NCBI RefSeq assembly: GCF_014633365.1
Contig: NC_068342.1
Coordinates: 3,024,622 to 3,088,621, forward strand
Source of the DNA: Diospyros lotus
Taxonomy: Eukaryota > Streptophyta > Magnoliopsida > Ericales > Ebenaceae
Length of the DNA: 64,000 bases
Reading direction: 5' to 3'
This document shows, one piece after another, positions 34,086-46,100 of the stretch (position 1 is its first letter; every line of letters starts with the position of its first letter). Below the pieces are notes generated by a model that saw only the letters and a program-made list of their open reading frames with translations, made no database searches and had not been told where the DNA came from. The position numbers and the translations under genes are program-made.

Positions 34086-37000
34086 TCAAAAACTATCAAA
34101 ACTCAAAACTACTTGATTTACAAAGGCTTCTATAATACCCCAGCCATCGTCGACATCAGGTCCTACCCAATATCCTGATATTACTACAATACAATCACTT
34201 AAACTCGTATTAGAACCATGGGGAACAGATTCACAAAAATGTCCACAGAGCTTCATTTTATGGTGGTTACAGCTTCTAATTATCGAGTGTACGCTTCTAT
34301 TTGACAAGTGGTGACCAATAAGCTTGACCGCTGCAAGTAGAAATTTAAATTTTCAGTTCAATGGAATATAAAAAAAAGGTCATGCTTGAATGTCCAGTGA
34401 CAAAATGAAGACACATTATTGCATTTCCCACAGTAGTCAATTATTGGTTTGCCTTGTATGACATAAAAAACAAAGGATGATCCCATTTCTATTTGTAACT
34501 GGCACGAGGCAAATTTCCATTTTTATTTTGACAGTAAATTCCACCACTTTCTCCTCAGCTCCATACAGGATGATCCCAGTTCTACTTGTAACAAATTCAT
34601 CCTAAAATTTGTGCCTAATCTACAGACAAAGATCAAAGGAGAAGAAGGAAATAAAGACAATAAATTTTGCAGTTTTTTATCCACAGGTCATTCAGAGGAC
34701 CCTTTACTGCTTCAGTCTCTTCATGTCTCAGATATAAACATTATCAGGATTTTAGTCTCTTGATATACTCAGAGGGATCACTGACGACATCTCAGTCTCA
34801 ATCATGCAAATCCACATGCATGATATGTCCAAAATCTAACAGCCATTTTTGATCATTCTATACAACACTTTAGAAATTTCAGATGAGTGGTCTTTAGGCC
34901 CTTTCAAGGATCAAAGGCATCTGTTCAAGTAGATTTAGTAAAATACCTTGTTTTCTAGTTTCTGGACTTGAAAGCCTTCCCGGAGTTGATCTACCTGAAT
35001 ATATTCCCTGCAGGCAATCCCATCAAACATCAATTACAGAAAATACCTACCAAACCACAAAATCATTTTTAGACAGTTGACTAGTAGTTGCTAGGAGACA
35101 CCTATACTCTCGAATTGAAAATTTATGGTTAATTCAAAGAAACAACATGTGTAGTGAAATTTTTCCTCAACGTAAGTTGCATGGACACTTTGAAGAAATA
35201 TACCCACCCCGGTGATAAGCAGATTTAGATAGGTCTTAGGGATATAAATGAGCTATAAGGCAAACTTCACGACCTTAATTATTAGATTCCCAGCATCAAT
35301 GACTTGACAGGAAAATTTTGATGATAAGGGGGCAAGACAACCCGACAGATGCCCAAATTTTTTCATTGCAAGCATGATTTTGAGAAAAGAAAGCTCCAAG
35401 GAATTATATTACTTTCACTTCCAAAAGACATTTCCTTAATCCTTGTGAAGAAAATATGTTGGGTACCCTTGTTTTCTGGACCTAAGGCATCAAATTTGAA
35501 GCAGCTTTCAAACTGACATCTATATGAAACAATATAATTATGAGATCTGCAATGTTGCTAATTAACCTTGAACGATGAGAATTCATGTGATTCTCAAATC
35601 AAAGGTCTCCCCTCAACATTCAAATTTCAAAATCCATAAGTTCATCGTGTTCTTTTAGACAATATAATTGAATGAAGAGTGATCCAAGGACAGATTAGAG
35701 AAAACTCCTCAAAAACACAGGCTAAGCTTAGTCCCAATAGGAGAAGTCGACTAAATGGATTCTAACTAGCCAAATCATCTCTATTGCAAAGCCATTGTTT
35801 CCCATGTCATGCCTAAGAGTTCCAACCAAGATTTCTTTGGTCTTCCTCTACTTCTTTCATTCCATCTTCCTCTTTATAGGAATGCTTATTAGTCTTCTTC
35901 TCACAGGCCAAAACATCCATGAAAACAACAAGAGCATGGGTATTCTTTTTTTCTTTGTCTATCTTTTCCTTTCCTCACCCAATAGATGTCTAGAATTCAC
36001 GTAGCCGACCCCACATAGTGGGATAAAGGCTAGATATGTTGTTGTTGTTGTTGTTGTTGTAGTGATTAATTTTTTAATAAGAAAAATCTGGAAATGATTA
36101 TTCTAATGAAGGTAGAAAACAAGATAGTAACTAATCTCCAGAGCCAAGCACTGAGATAAAACAGCCAGTCAAATATTTGTGGCAAAAAGCTACAGAAACC
36201 CAACTTTCAGTTTTACAATAGCAAATTTTCAGGCTGTTATTTTATTTACCAAAAAAAATCAGGTTGTTGGGATAGCTTTAATTATCCAGTCTATACAATT
36301 CTTGCAATTCTATTCAATTAGATTCAGTCAAGCGAAAATGTGCCACCTGATCCAAATATCTGATTCTATTCAGACTGCCATGTCACATCAGTTTGTGATG
36401 CCTGGATGCAAAATCCATATAGCTGAAAGTACCGGACCAACACCATCCTCCAATGATTCGGAAATTGCCCAAGACTTTTTCTTCATTATACTCAAAGGTC
36501 AAAACCACTCCACATAACGGGATTAAAGCTTGATATTTTCCGTTATATTTGAAACAAACCTTTTACCTAAGACTCCAAGGTTTAGCACAACATAGGAGAG
36601 TCTCACACTCAAAAACTTATAAATTCAACACCGATAGTTTTGCATAACTGAATCATACCCCAAGATCTTTATGCAAGTAGTAATAAAAATTAAATGACTG
36701 GATTTGGCCTACTCTTGAAGAAATCCTCAAATTGTTAAAAAGCTTTCCTTGAAGCACCACCCCATTTTATCCAGGATCCCTGTCCTTGCACAATTTTGGC
36801 CAACTAATGAGATCAACAGTTTGCAGTACCTCCTCACACCAGCAGATTTTGCTCTTGAAGCTACTTTTTCTTTTTCTTTGAAACACAGACTACTGAATAA
36901 ACTTGCCACAATGACGCATTACGTGTATATATGTTGCTCTTGGCTTCTGTCAGCAACTTACCCTCTTTTGCTTGATGAAATACATCCTGGCAAAGGCCAT

Positions 37001-37512
37001 GTATATTAGTAAAAACGAGTCCTAATCCCACTAGACCTCCAGCCATCTCTATTCCTGGCCAAATCCACTGTAAGTCCATCATATCTTGTACCGTGTTAAA
37101 GGGTTTCTCACCAAGTTTCTTTTGGCTTCAATCTAATTTCAGTAAAAACATGAGAAGAAACTAAGACACGTGAAATCTTTAGGTCCTTTTTTTTTTCCTT
37201 AATACGAATAGAACCTAAGAATCACTACATCGAGATTGTTTGAGTTGAATCTGACATTATCCATCATTTCCAGACCGAATCAACAAAAAAACGTATCAAA
37301 TCAGTACAAATAAAAAAAAATTAAAGAAAAATAAGTGCTCCTAACATTCCTCTGTTTTGCGAGTAACAAAAAGCACGAATGATGCATCTAATGGATAAAT
37401 CAAAATTTCATCCGAAAATCTTCGAATATTAACCCGAATTTTCCGAGCAACCAAACAGGGAGAAGGGTTTTAAGGGTTTTGGAGAGAAGAGGGGGATTGC
37501 GTTACCTTCCAT
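34086..37512 (-). CDS. Unrecognised small membrane-protein gene (spliced, partly tentative)
   Basis: Exon 1 codes at 37506-37512 (MEG- or MED-start; ATG in an ideal CCACCATGG context) and exon 2 at 36962-37084, joined by GTAACG...AAG. The result begins MEDMMDLQWIWPGIEMAGG and continues LVGLGLVFTNIHGLCQDVF, a tryptophan-rich N-terminus with one predicted membrane segment. Exon 2 ends GAGG before GTAAGT. Two more phase-compatible exons, 34947-34994 and 34086-34330, would bring it to about 139 aa, but another acceptor at 35007 gives a stop within six residues, so the C-terminus is uncertain. An alternative frame of exon 3 (EYIQVDQLREGFQVQKLENK) looks more protein-like and might be used if an exon was missed. 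The upstream CT-rich leader (37513-37665) contains two short uORFs. No family recognised. Confidence 0.5.
35780..36065. mobile_element. RTE LINE fragments with (TTG)n tail
   Basis: 36001-36039 carries the plant RTE tail motif in plus orientation (GCCGACCCCACATAGTGGG, ATAAAGGCTAGATATG), ending in seven TTG units at 36041-36061. Just upstream, 35800-35900 resembles the antisense LINE sequence seen at 5890-5940 (TTTGGTCTTCCTCTACTTC). It lies in an intron of the small membrane-protein gene. Confidence 0.65.
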
Positions 37513-37670
37513 GGTGGTTGAGAGAGCGAGAGAAGCACTGAGAAGGAGACCACACAACACGCCATAGAGAGCAGACAGAGAACACTACAGCTTTGTTTCT
37601 CTTTCTCGCGGCTTCCGCTTCCATCCCGCCATGGCGGTACGCTGAACGGGAAAAAGTGCAATGCCGAGGG
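37513..37670 (-). promoter_or_regulatory. Leader of the small membrane-protein gene
   Basis: GC- and CT-rich on the minus strand, with two upstream ATGs: one opens a 15-codon frame (MAGWKRKPRERETKL), the other runs into exon 2 out of frame. The island sits next to AT-rich DNA, as plant 5' leaders often do. Confidence 0.4.
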
Positions 37671-40600
37671 AGAACTCTGTCCCTCCGTCCTAAACGACGT
37701 CGTCCTCCTTTTTAGTTTACTGTTTCAAATGACTCAAGTTACACTCCAATTACACAGAAATTAGTGTAATTTTATAAAATTTTAGGGGGTATATCGAGAA
37801 ATGTAAGTTTAATGTCAAAGACCGGAGTAATATATAATATATATAACTTTTAAGGGATAAAAATAGAATTATGCTACGTATCATGACTGATGGCGAATTT
37901 AGGGGGGTAAGCATGGGCTGCAGCTCCCAGATTCAGCCATCTCCTAGATCTATAAGATAGATTTGAGTTACATGAAAGAAAGAGAGCTGAAATACTCATG
38001 AATTTGAAATCAACACTCCCCAATATTTATTCTTATATTCGTCCTTGGATGACGGTATTATCAATTATGTAATACCTCCTCATTATAGGAGATCATTATT
38101 TATTAAAATAATATATATAATTTTTGAAAAATAAATAATATTATCTCTAGTTATATCAAATTTTAAATGGTAATTTATTTAATTTTATATTTGTTTACAA
38201 TGACAATTATTTTTATTTTTAAGAATTAAAATATATCATATGTAAAAAATTTAAAAATTATTCCTCTAAAGTATGTTTCACTCCATCAATTCTATACCAT
38301 TAACATGTTGTCAATTGGTTATCAACGATTGACTACTTTATCGACTTTCCATCATTTCCAATCATCTTTTTTCTATTTTCATTTCATCGTTTCTTTATCA
38401 CTATTGTCTCAAATTTTTGTCAATTTTGTTGTCTTTGTCATTTTCATACTCCATATTTTTTTTCACGAGAACAAATAATAGTATGCAACTTCTCCTGATA
38501 ATCTATAGCTTATTATTTGATGCCTTACATTAGAAATCCAAATATATAACCTAATCTAGGGGTTTTTTAGTTAGCAACTTTACCACGAGTTTAGGTGTGG
38601 ATTTAAAGACCTATGTATGCAAATTGCTAGCTCTTGTATATGATTTATGTGAGAAACATTTAAGGGTTTAAGTATGATGATGTAAATGATTCATCGTTTA
38701 TGTTAGTAAAGTTTATGTATTTTTCACTTGATTATGATAATTTTATATTTCATGACGATTTATTTGTCTTGTTGTATAACTCTTATAAAATCTTTACTTG
38801 ATCTCTTACTTAGTGTATATGTTTCATTTTATCGTTACCATTTTCTCCCTCCTCTCAAATTCACTAAATTTAGAGTTTCAAAACAATATATTGATTTTGA
38901 CTTAAAAACAAAAATGGACGAATTGGGCAAATCTCTTGCACATAAACTTTATTGAAATTTTGTATAATTGTCCTTTTTTATTATTTTCAATTATTTACTG
39001 TCACTTTATAGAGAACTAAATATTAAGAACTCATGTTTAATTATACCTATGACTAAAATTTATTTTATTATTATATATTTAAATCAACTCAAACTAAGTA
39101 ATTAAGATAACATAAATGAAATTATTAAGCTCTCCTTGAAAAGCATACAAATCTCATATCTACATGCATCCTTATTTGACAAACAGTAGATCAATGACAC
39201 TAAGTCCTTATATTTGGCTCCCAAAAGATTGGGGACAAATTTCATTAACTTTCCATTATTCAAATTTGGTCCCAAAAATTATTCATTAGCCCATAACTAT
39301 CCAACCCGAGAATCTTGAAAATAATATCGAATATTTCTCATCATCAATTTATATAAAGACAAAGACTCTACAGTTAAAATATTTATACATGATTCGTCTT
39401 TGTTCATTATACATTATTTATTAGTGCTATTTAATTGAGCATCGAAGGTTAAATCAAGAAACCAATGTAAGCTATCATGGTCTTGTATTTTATTTTTACT
39501 TTTTATTTTCAACTTAAGAAAAGTTAATGTTATATCAAATTTTAAATAATTTTTATAATTATTCATAGACAAAATTAGATGAATATAGCAATTATTCATG
39601 CCCAATTGCCAAGTAACTTGGCCCATAAAGCCGAGCCCAGTCCGGCCTTTACAAAGCCCAATTATAAGTAGAATTGTTTTTTTAATTCACCTATGGTCTA
39701 TGATATAAATGTTTCGGTAGTATCTTTTCGATATTTTTAAAATATTTTTATTTTTCAAAATTTAAAAATATCAAAAAAAAGTTTTCAAGACTTTTTTATA
39801 ATTTTAAAAATATTTTAAGATTATTTTGTAATATTAAAAAAATGTTTCTATTTGATAAGAGATTAGAGACAGAATTTTTTAAATTTTAAATTTTTTTTAT
39901 AATTTATTTATAAAATTTACTTGAATGTATTATAAATTTTATCTTTATTTTTAGATTAAATAATATTTTTTTTATAATTTTATATATTAAAATTTATATT
40001 TATCAAAATATATTTATATTTTTTTATTTAAACTTTTCTCACGTTTTCATTTTTTATTTTTTTAAAAATTATTTTTTATTTCTATTTTATATCATATTTA
40101 TTTCTTTTTTTTTATTTCTATACAACTTAGGAAATAATCTTGTGTTCTATATCTATTTATATTTTTATTTATTTTATTTAAAAATAAAAATTAACAACCA
40201 TAATACTATTTAAATTCATAATTTTTAAATAATAATCAGATTTAAAATAACTATACCACAATATTAAAATTTATTTTATTTTAATTTTATCTACAAAATT
40301 TAAAAAAAAATTATAAATATCAAATGTTACGTTATTTAAATTTATTATATTCAATTATAATTAATTTGTGGACGAAAATGGTAGTGAGTGCACCTCGTGA
40401 AAGCATCTGTCTCTCCCTTGTCCCCACAATCATTCCTAGGTACTCTTTTGGGTCCCACCTCTACGCCCATCCTAACCGTTCATCTTCATCCCTTAAATTC
40501 TAAATTTCTTTATAAGGTCCTTTGAGACCAAATGACACAATGGCCCTCCGTACCGCCTTTTGGGGAGGTCAATCTTGGGGTTAAAATCCAACTTTTTATA

Positions 40601-41929
40601 TGGTATCATCGATCATGTCCCTTCACGGACTCTACAATAGACTTATATAAAAGAGTAAATTTCAAATTGTATAATTATCATTAGTCACTCAGTCTTGAAT
40701 CTTATAATTAATTTTATCTATTGAGAGAGTTAACTTTTATTCTCTTGAGTAGATTTTAAATTAGCTCAAAGTCGATAATAGTTATAAGGCTATTTCTAAT
40801 AGCTTACTAAATTGATTATTGTTGTCAATATTTAGCGAGTCAACTTTAAAATCATATCGCCACTATACTCGCTATCACCAAATTTATTCGTCAAATTTAT
40901 AACAAAACTCATAATTACAATAAACTGTGGCGATCGAAATCTATAAGGACTACATCACCATCTCTCCCCTCACAACAACCATCAATGCTAGAAGACGACG
41001 ATATTAGTTGAAAAATATAATGATCGACTGGAGAAGAGGAGTGTAGGGACGACACATAACAAATCGATAGTTAAATCTGGTGTTTGTTATAACTAATGGA
41101 ATGATCAGTTGCGATGACTCTATGAATGATCAGCGGCTTACAGAATGGTTGTGGCAACTCTATAATCAATTATGGCGAGAACGAGCAGAATGAGTGGTTT
41201 GTGATTTTTTTTTAATTTTTATTTATTATTTTTGTCTATTTGATTATTTTGTGGATATGTATATATCTTGATTTATTATTATTTTTAATTATTTTATAAA
41301 TTTGTGTTTATTATTTTTTGAATATATATATTTAATTATTGATTTGTGTATTTGATTATTGAGTTTGTATATATGCGTATTTGATTATTAATTTTGTGCA
41401 TGTGTATCTAATTATTTTGTATATTTAATTATTAATTTGTGTATTTGATTATTAATTTTATATATACATGTATTCAATTATTTTATGTATTTGATTATTA
41501 ATTATGTATATGTGTATATTTGATTATTTTGTGTATTTGATATTTAATATTATAATATTTGTTATTAAATTATAAAATAAATAATAAATTTTTATAATAA
41601 TAAAAATTATATGTAAGGTAAAATAAATAAAATTAAAATTTATTAATAAATAAATAAAAAGGGTAGAGTTAAAACAGACATAAATTGTGAGATAAAATTA
41701 AAATAAAAAATAAGTTATTTATATTATAATAGGGACCCGATGGGAAGCTCGGAGATACCCTAACGCCGTAAAAGTGAATACAGAGGGTCCCACCTGTCTC
41801 AATCAAAGGGCCCCACCTACCATTCCCATCTACACCCGTCCACGTATCGTAAATGTCATTTCAAACGCTTAATTCAAATATTTAAAGTAATATATTATAT
41901 ATTATATTGTATTCTGCTGTGAACTTGTG
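37671..41929. other. Intergenic, very AT-rich
   Basis: No coding exon recognised. 39690-40340 is almost pure A/T. Moderately GC-rich islands at 40380-40570 and 41735-41870 (GGGTCCCACC, GGGCCCCACC) could be conserved promoter sequence of SNF4. A degenerate minisatellite lies at 41225-41560. Confidence 0.5.
41225..41560. repeat. Degenerate AT-rich minisatellite
   Basis: A loosely repeated unit of about 20-30 bp built on GTATTTGATTATTAATTT occurs about ten times with substitutions (GTCTATTTGATTATT, GTGTATTTGATTATT, GTATTCAATTATT). Confidence 0.7.
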
Positions 41930-42970
41930 ATTCGTGTTAACTGTTATGTGATATTTAAGACTAAAAGTTATTCGTGTTTATATCACCGAAACGCTGTCGT
42001 TTGGTTGGGTAATAGTATAGAGGTACAGAGCATGGCGTGTCTGTATATACGTGTAAATTTCAGTGCAATTATTAAAACCAACAATTATTCTGTTAGTTGT
42101 TTTGCTTTGCTGCTTCTCTCGCTCTCGCCTTCGTTCTCTGATCTCCTCACTCCTGAGCTTGCAGGGACTGGAAGATCAAGCAATGTCGACGGCTTCCTCG
42201 GATTTCTCGATCGGTTTGGGCATTTTCTCTTTCCGTGTCTCGGTTCGGGACATTCCGTCGCTCTGAATTTCGTTGAAATTCACTTGATTTCGTCTTGTTT
42301 CCGTACGGAGGAATTTAGGGTTTTTGGGATTGGATTTGGGTGAGAAATCTAGTGACTGTGCTCGGATCGGGGCTTGAATTTTCGAGCTTTTGGCAATAAT
42401 TGCGTATTACTTGGGTTGGGTGGATTTTGAGGTCTGCTTGATGTGCCGAGGGTTGTTTTGGAACTATAAACGGAGGAGCTGCGATTTGTAAGGGTTTGAA
42501 GAGTTGAAGGGTGCTTCAGTGGAGCTCTGTTGTAAAAATTGGTGAATTGTTGGTGTAATTGTTCTTGAAGGTTATTGCAGGGCCGTTTCCTTTTCTTTTT
42601 GGGATTCTACTTTCTTCTTGGTGTTGGAAATTGTGGCTTGTGGGGGGTGCGAAGGACAGTTTGGTGGTTGAATTTTTGGGATTTGGTGTGTTGTGCAGTT
42701 TGGTGGCTCTGCATGCGTAAATCTTGAGGGGGTCCTCTGCTGCTTCGTGGAGGATCCCAGAAATCGCGGTCTTTTGGCCGTGTTTTTCCCTCTTGGTTCT
42801 GGATGAGACACTATGGTTCCCCCTTTATTGGTTAACTTTTAAAAGTGAAGTAGAAGAGCTGTCGGATTGGGGCTCCGAGTGGTTTCTTCCGAGCTGAGAA
42901 GTAAGGAAGGCCAGCTAATTTTCTTTTGGCCGATTGGTTTTTTGGGACGTGCAATCAATTTTCAAGGAAG
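41930..42970 (+). promoter_or_regulatory. SNF4 5' leader, with upstream ORFs
   Basis: The sequence turns GC-richer and CT-rich at about 42090-42170, typical of a plant leader. The main ATG is at 42971. Several upstream ATGs lie in between, including a 67-codon frame at 42063-42266. Either part of this is removed as a leader intron or translation is subject to uORFs; splice sites cannot be decided from sequence alone. Confidence 0.4.
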
Positions 42971-43166
42971 ATGTTCGGTTTTCCTGCTGATACTGGGCGT
43001 GATAACGCATTGGGGTCTGTATTGATACCCACACGATTTGTGTGGCCTTACGGGGGCAGAAGGGTATTTCTTTGTGGCTCATTCACCGGGTGAGTGACTT
43101 GAATTATTAACATTTTATGTCAGTGCTACGACTCGTGGTTCCACTTACTTCTATGGTTGGCCAATT

Positions 43167-43197
<31 letters not shown>

Positions 43198-46100
43198 TTA
43201 TTATTTTCCTTCCGATAAGTGTTCTCTTATGTCCTCGCGTGTAATATTATTATTGGCTGCAGTTTGGAGTGTTATATGGATTTTTATGATTTTATCGGAT
43301 TTCTCAAATGTGCAGTTGGTCTGAGCATATACCAATGTCCCCCATGGAGGGCTGCCCTACTGTATTTCAGGTTATCTACAGTTTATCACTGGGATATCAC
43401 GAGGTTAATATTCTACATATTACGGTTGTTACAATTTTGATTTAATTTTTCCTGCACTAATTTCTTTTGATACATGTTAATCATAGGAGGACACTGAATT
43501 GTCTTATGTTTGGGCGTAAGGTTACTGCTTATTATCATAACTTGTGAGTTTGATCACTTGTAATGAAACATGAAAATCAGTAGAAAAAATATTTTGTTAT
43601 TGAAAAGACATAGAACTGAAAGGATGAGAACAATTTTGCTTAGACTTTTTAGGAGGATGGATATAATGTTGGAGGGCCATGCGTCAGGGGACACACAAAC
43701 CTCTTAAGACTCGAGTTCAGGTACTTTTTCAATTGTAATGAATAATTTTGCAAATATGAGAAATATATCATAGCATATTAATTGTTGTTTAATCATTAAG
43801 ACTCTACTAAAAGCTAATGGTGATTCTTAATGGACCATTTGTGGCACTCCCTGAATAGGGTTCTTTTTTTCTTTTCTTTTTTTTAAAGTTCCTCTGTTTT
43901 TATTGTATGCTGTCAGTCATTGAGGAATACTTAAGCTTAGAGGGTGGCCCCTCTTTATTGAAATTATTCCAATTTGAATTAAAATGCACATAATATTTTG
44001 CACAACTGCGCATGCATTTTGTGATTTTATATTGTTGCAATATCATACACAATGGAAATGATATGGATGATTGTTTGTACTGAAGACATATTGATTAAGA
44101 TTACTGAACGATCAAGAAATTCATAGCCGTAAGTCCAGAGATGAGTCCATGAACATAACAATCCTAGAACTGTACCAGCAACTCTGGTATTTACGTTTAT
44201 TTTTTTTCGTTGTGTGCAGTACAAGTTTTTTGTTGATGGAGAATGGAGGCATGATGAACACCAACGATTTGTAAGTGGAAATTGTGGGGTGGTGAACACT
44301 GTCTTCTTAGCTAGGGAACCTGATATGATTCCTGCAATTTATAGTCCAGGGACACCCGGTAGATCTAATATGGATGTGGATAATGATCCATTTCTTCGTT
44401 CGGTAAGTGTTTGTCTTACTAGTTACTACTTACAATTATTTGAGTTGCTTTTGTTTTGGGGAGGGGGAGGGGAAATTGTTTACATAACAATAGCACATTG
44501 AAGATATCACGCTGTTAGTTCTCATACACAAAAGCTGCATTGACAAGCAAGTTATGTTTGTTGCACATGCTTAATGTTACAACTCCATTTATTCCATCTT
44601 AACTTAATCTCAAATGGTGAATGCAATACTTGTATTTTTATTTAGCTACTTAAAGGGTGTGCCTTGGTAGTAGTGTCAAGGCTGCTCTTTCGTGATTGGG
44701 AAGTCATGGGTTCGAGTTATGGAATCAATCTATTTGCAAAGCAAAGGTAAAATTGCGACAAAGGTGACTCTCCCCCAACCCTCGCAAAGTGGGGAGCCTT
44801 GTGCACTGGGAACTCTCTTGTACACGGCTACTTATTCTTTCTTGAAGTTGATAGTATTTCTTATCTTTGTGGAAACTGTCTTTCTCTGAATCTTTAGTTC
44901 CTCTGTTTTGACAAGTAAAATATATTAAGTTGTGCCAAGGGGGCAAAACACTGCATGCATGAGATATACAATGCCAATAGGAGCAAAAAGGCCAAGGAAG
45001 CCCAAGTGTTTTTACCTTGTAATGCTTTAATATTGAAATATTTTCTTTCAACCAGTTACTTTAATTTTGAAACATGAGAGCATACGCACATTAATTACTG
45101 GTTATTTTTCCAAGAGCAATCATGAAGGACAAGCAGGGCGCTGAAGACCTAGTTAGGTAATGTTGCACCTGGTGATTTGCAGGAAGCAGTACCAAGGATA
45201 TCTGAGGTTGATATAGAGATTTCTCGGCATCGTATATCGGTCTTCCTGTCAATGCATACTGCATATGATTTGCTCCCTGAATCTGGAAAAGTTAGTAATG
45301 ATTGCTTATGGGCTTGTTTTTCTTGCTCAATTTATACTGTAGATTGGATCTGTGGTTTTCTTGCTCAACTTAATCTAACATTGCAGGTCATTGTCTTGGA
45401 TGTGAATCTACCTGTGAAGCAAGCATTCCACATTCTATATGAGCAGGTGTTCTTGTGTACTCTCTATTTTTTGGTTCCAGAAATGTGTTCTTCTACTTCT
45501 GTGTGTCTAGGGATGTAAATGGGTCCCCACTTGCCCCATTTAAAATTAAAACAAGTATGAAAACATGATATAGGCATAAGGCTTATTTGAATATTTACTA
45601 AAACAAGCATGTAAATGGGGTTAATTGGGGAGCATTTACATCCCCAAGACAGTGTATCATCTTTTAGAAGCTAAGCATATCAAAACTGATCTGGAAAAGG
45701 TTGAGTCTCGAAGATTGGAATTGATATGAAGCAAGCAGATATATATTTCCAAGAACTTTAATACAACAATAACAACATACCAAGCCTTTATTCAACCATG
45801 TGGGTTTGGCTGCATGGATACATGTGCAATTGATGATAAGCTCCCAAATCTCGCTATTAAAAAAATGGATTAGTCTAGTTTCGCAATTGGATCATGTTTG
45901 AATTTACTTGGCTGAATTTTTTGGCTATCATCTTCAGTGAGATGATAAGCTTCAAAATCCCAACCACATTTCTTCCCTATAGATAATGTGTGCACTTTTG
46001 CACCTGTACTATCTATGTGATGAAGACATTGAATTTATATTTAGTGCATGCTGAACATGTTATTTTATTTGCAGGGTGTACTTTGTTCATATAAGCTTTG

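Noticed and set aside
35800..35960. Plus-strand 69-aa ORF, membrane-like
   Set aside because: Overlaps antisense LINE sequence; hydrophobicity comes from T-rich composition.
36727..36909. Extra exon of the small membrane-protein gene
   Set aside because: The frame is open but lacks good splice sites in the right phase and shows no recognisable sequence.
39690..40340. Possible AT-rich foldback or origin-like region
   Set aside because: Matches between arms are explained by near-pure A/T composition; no specific blocks shared.
44214..44219. GTG-CAG as start of a 95-aa ORF
   Set aside because: This is the TGTGTGCAG acceptor of SNF4 exon 3.
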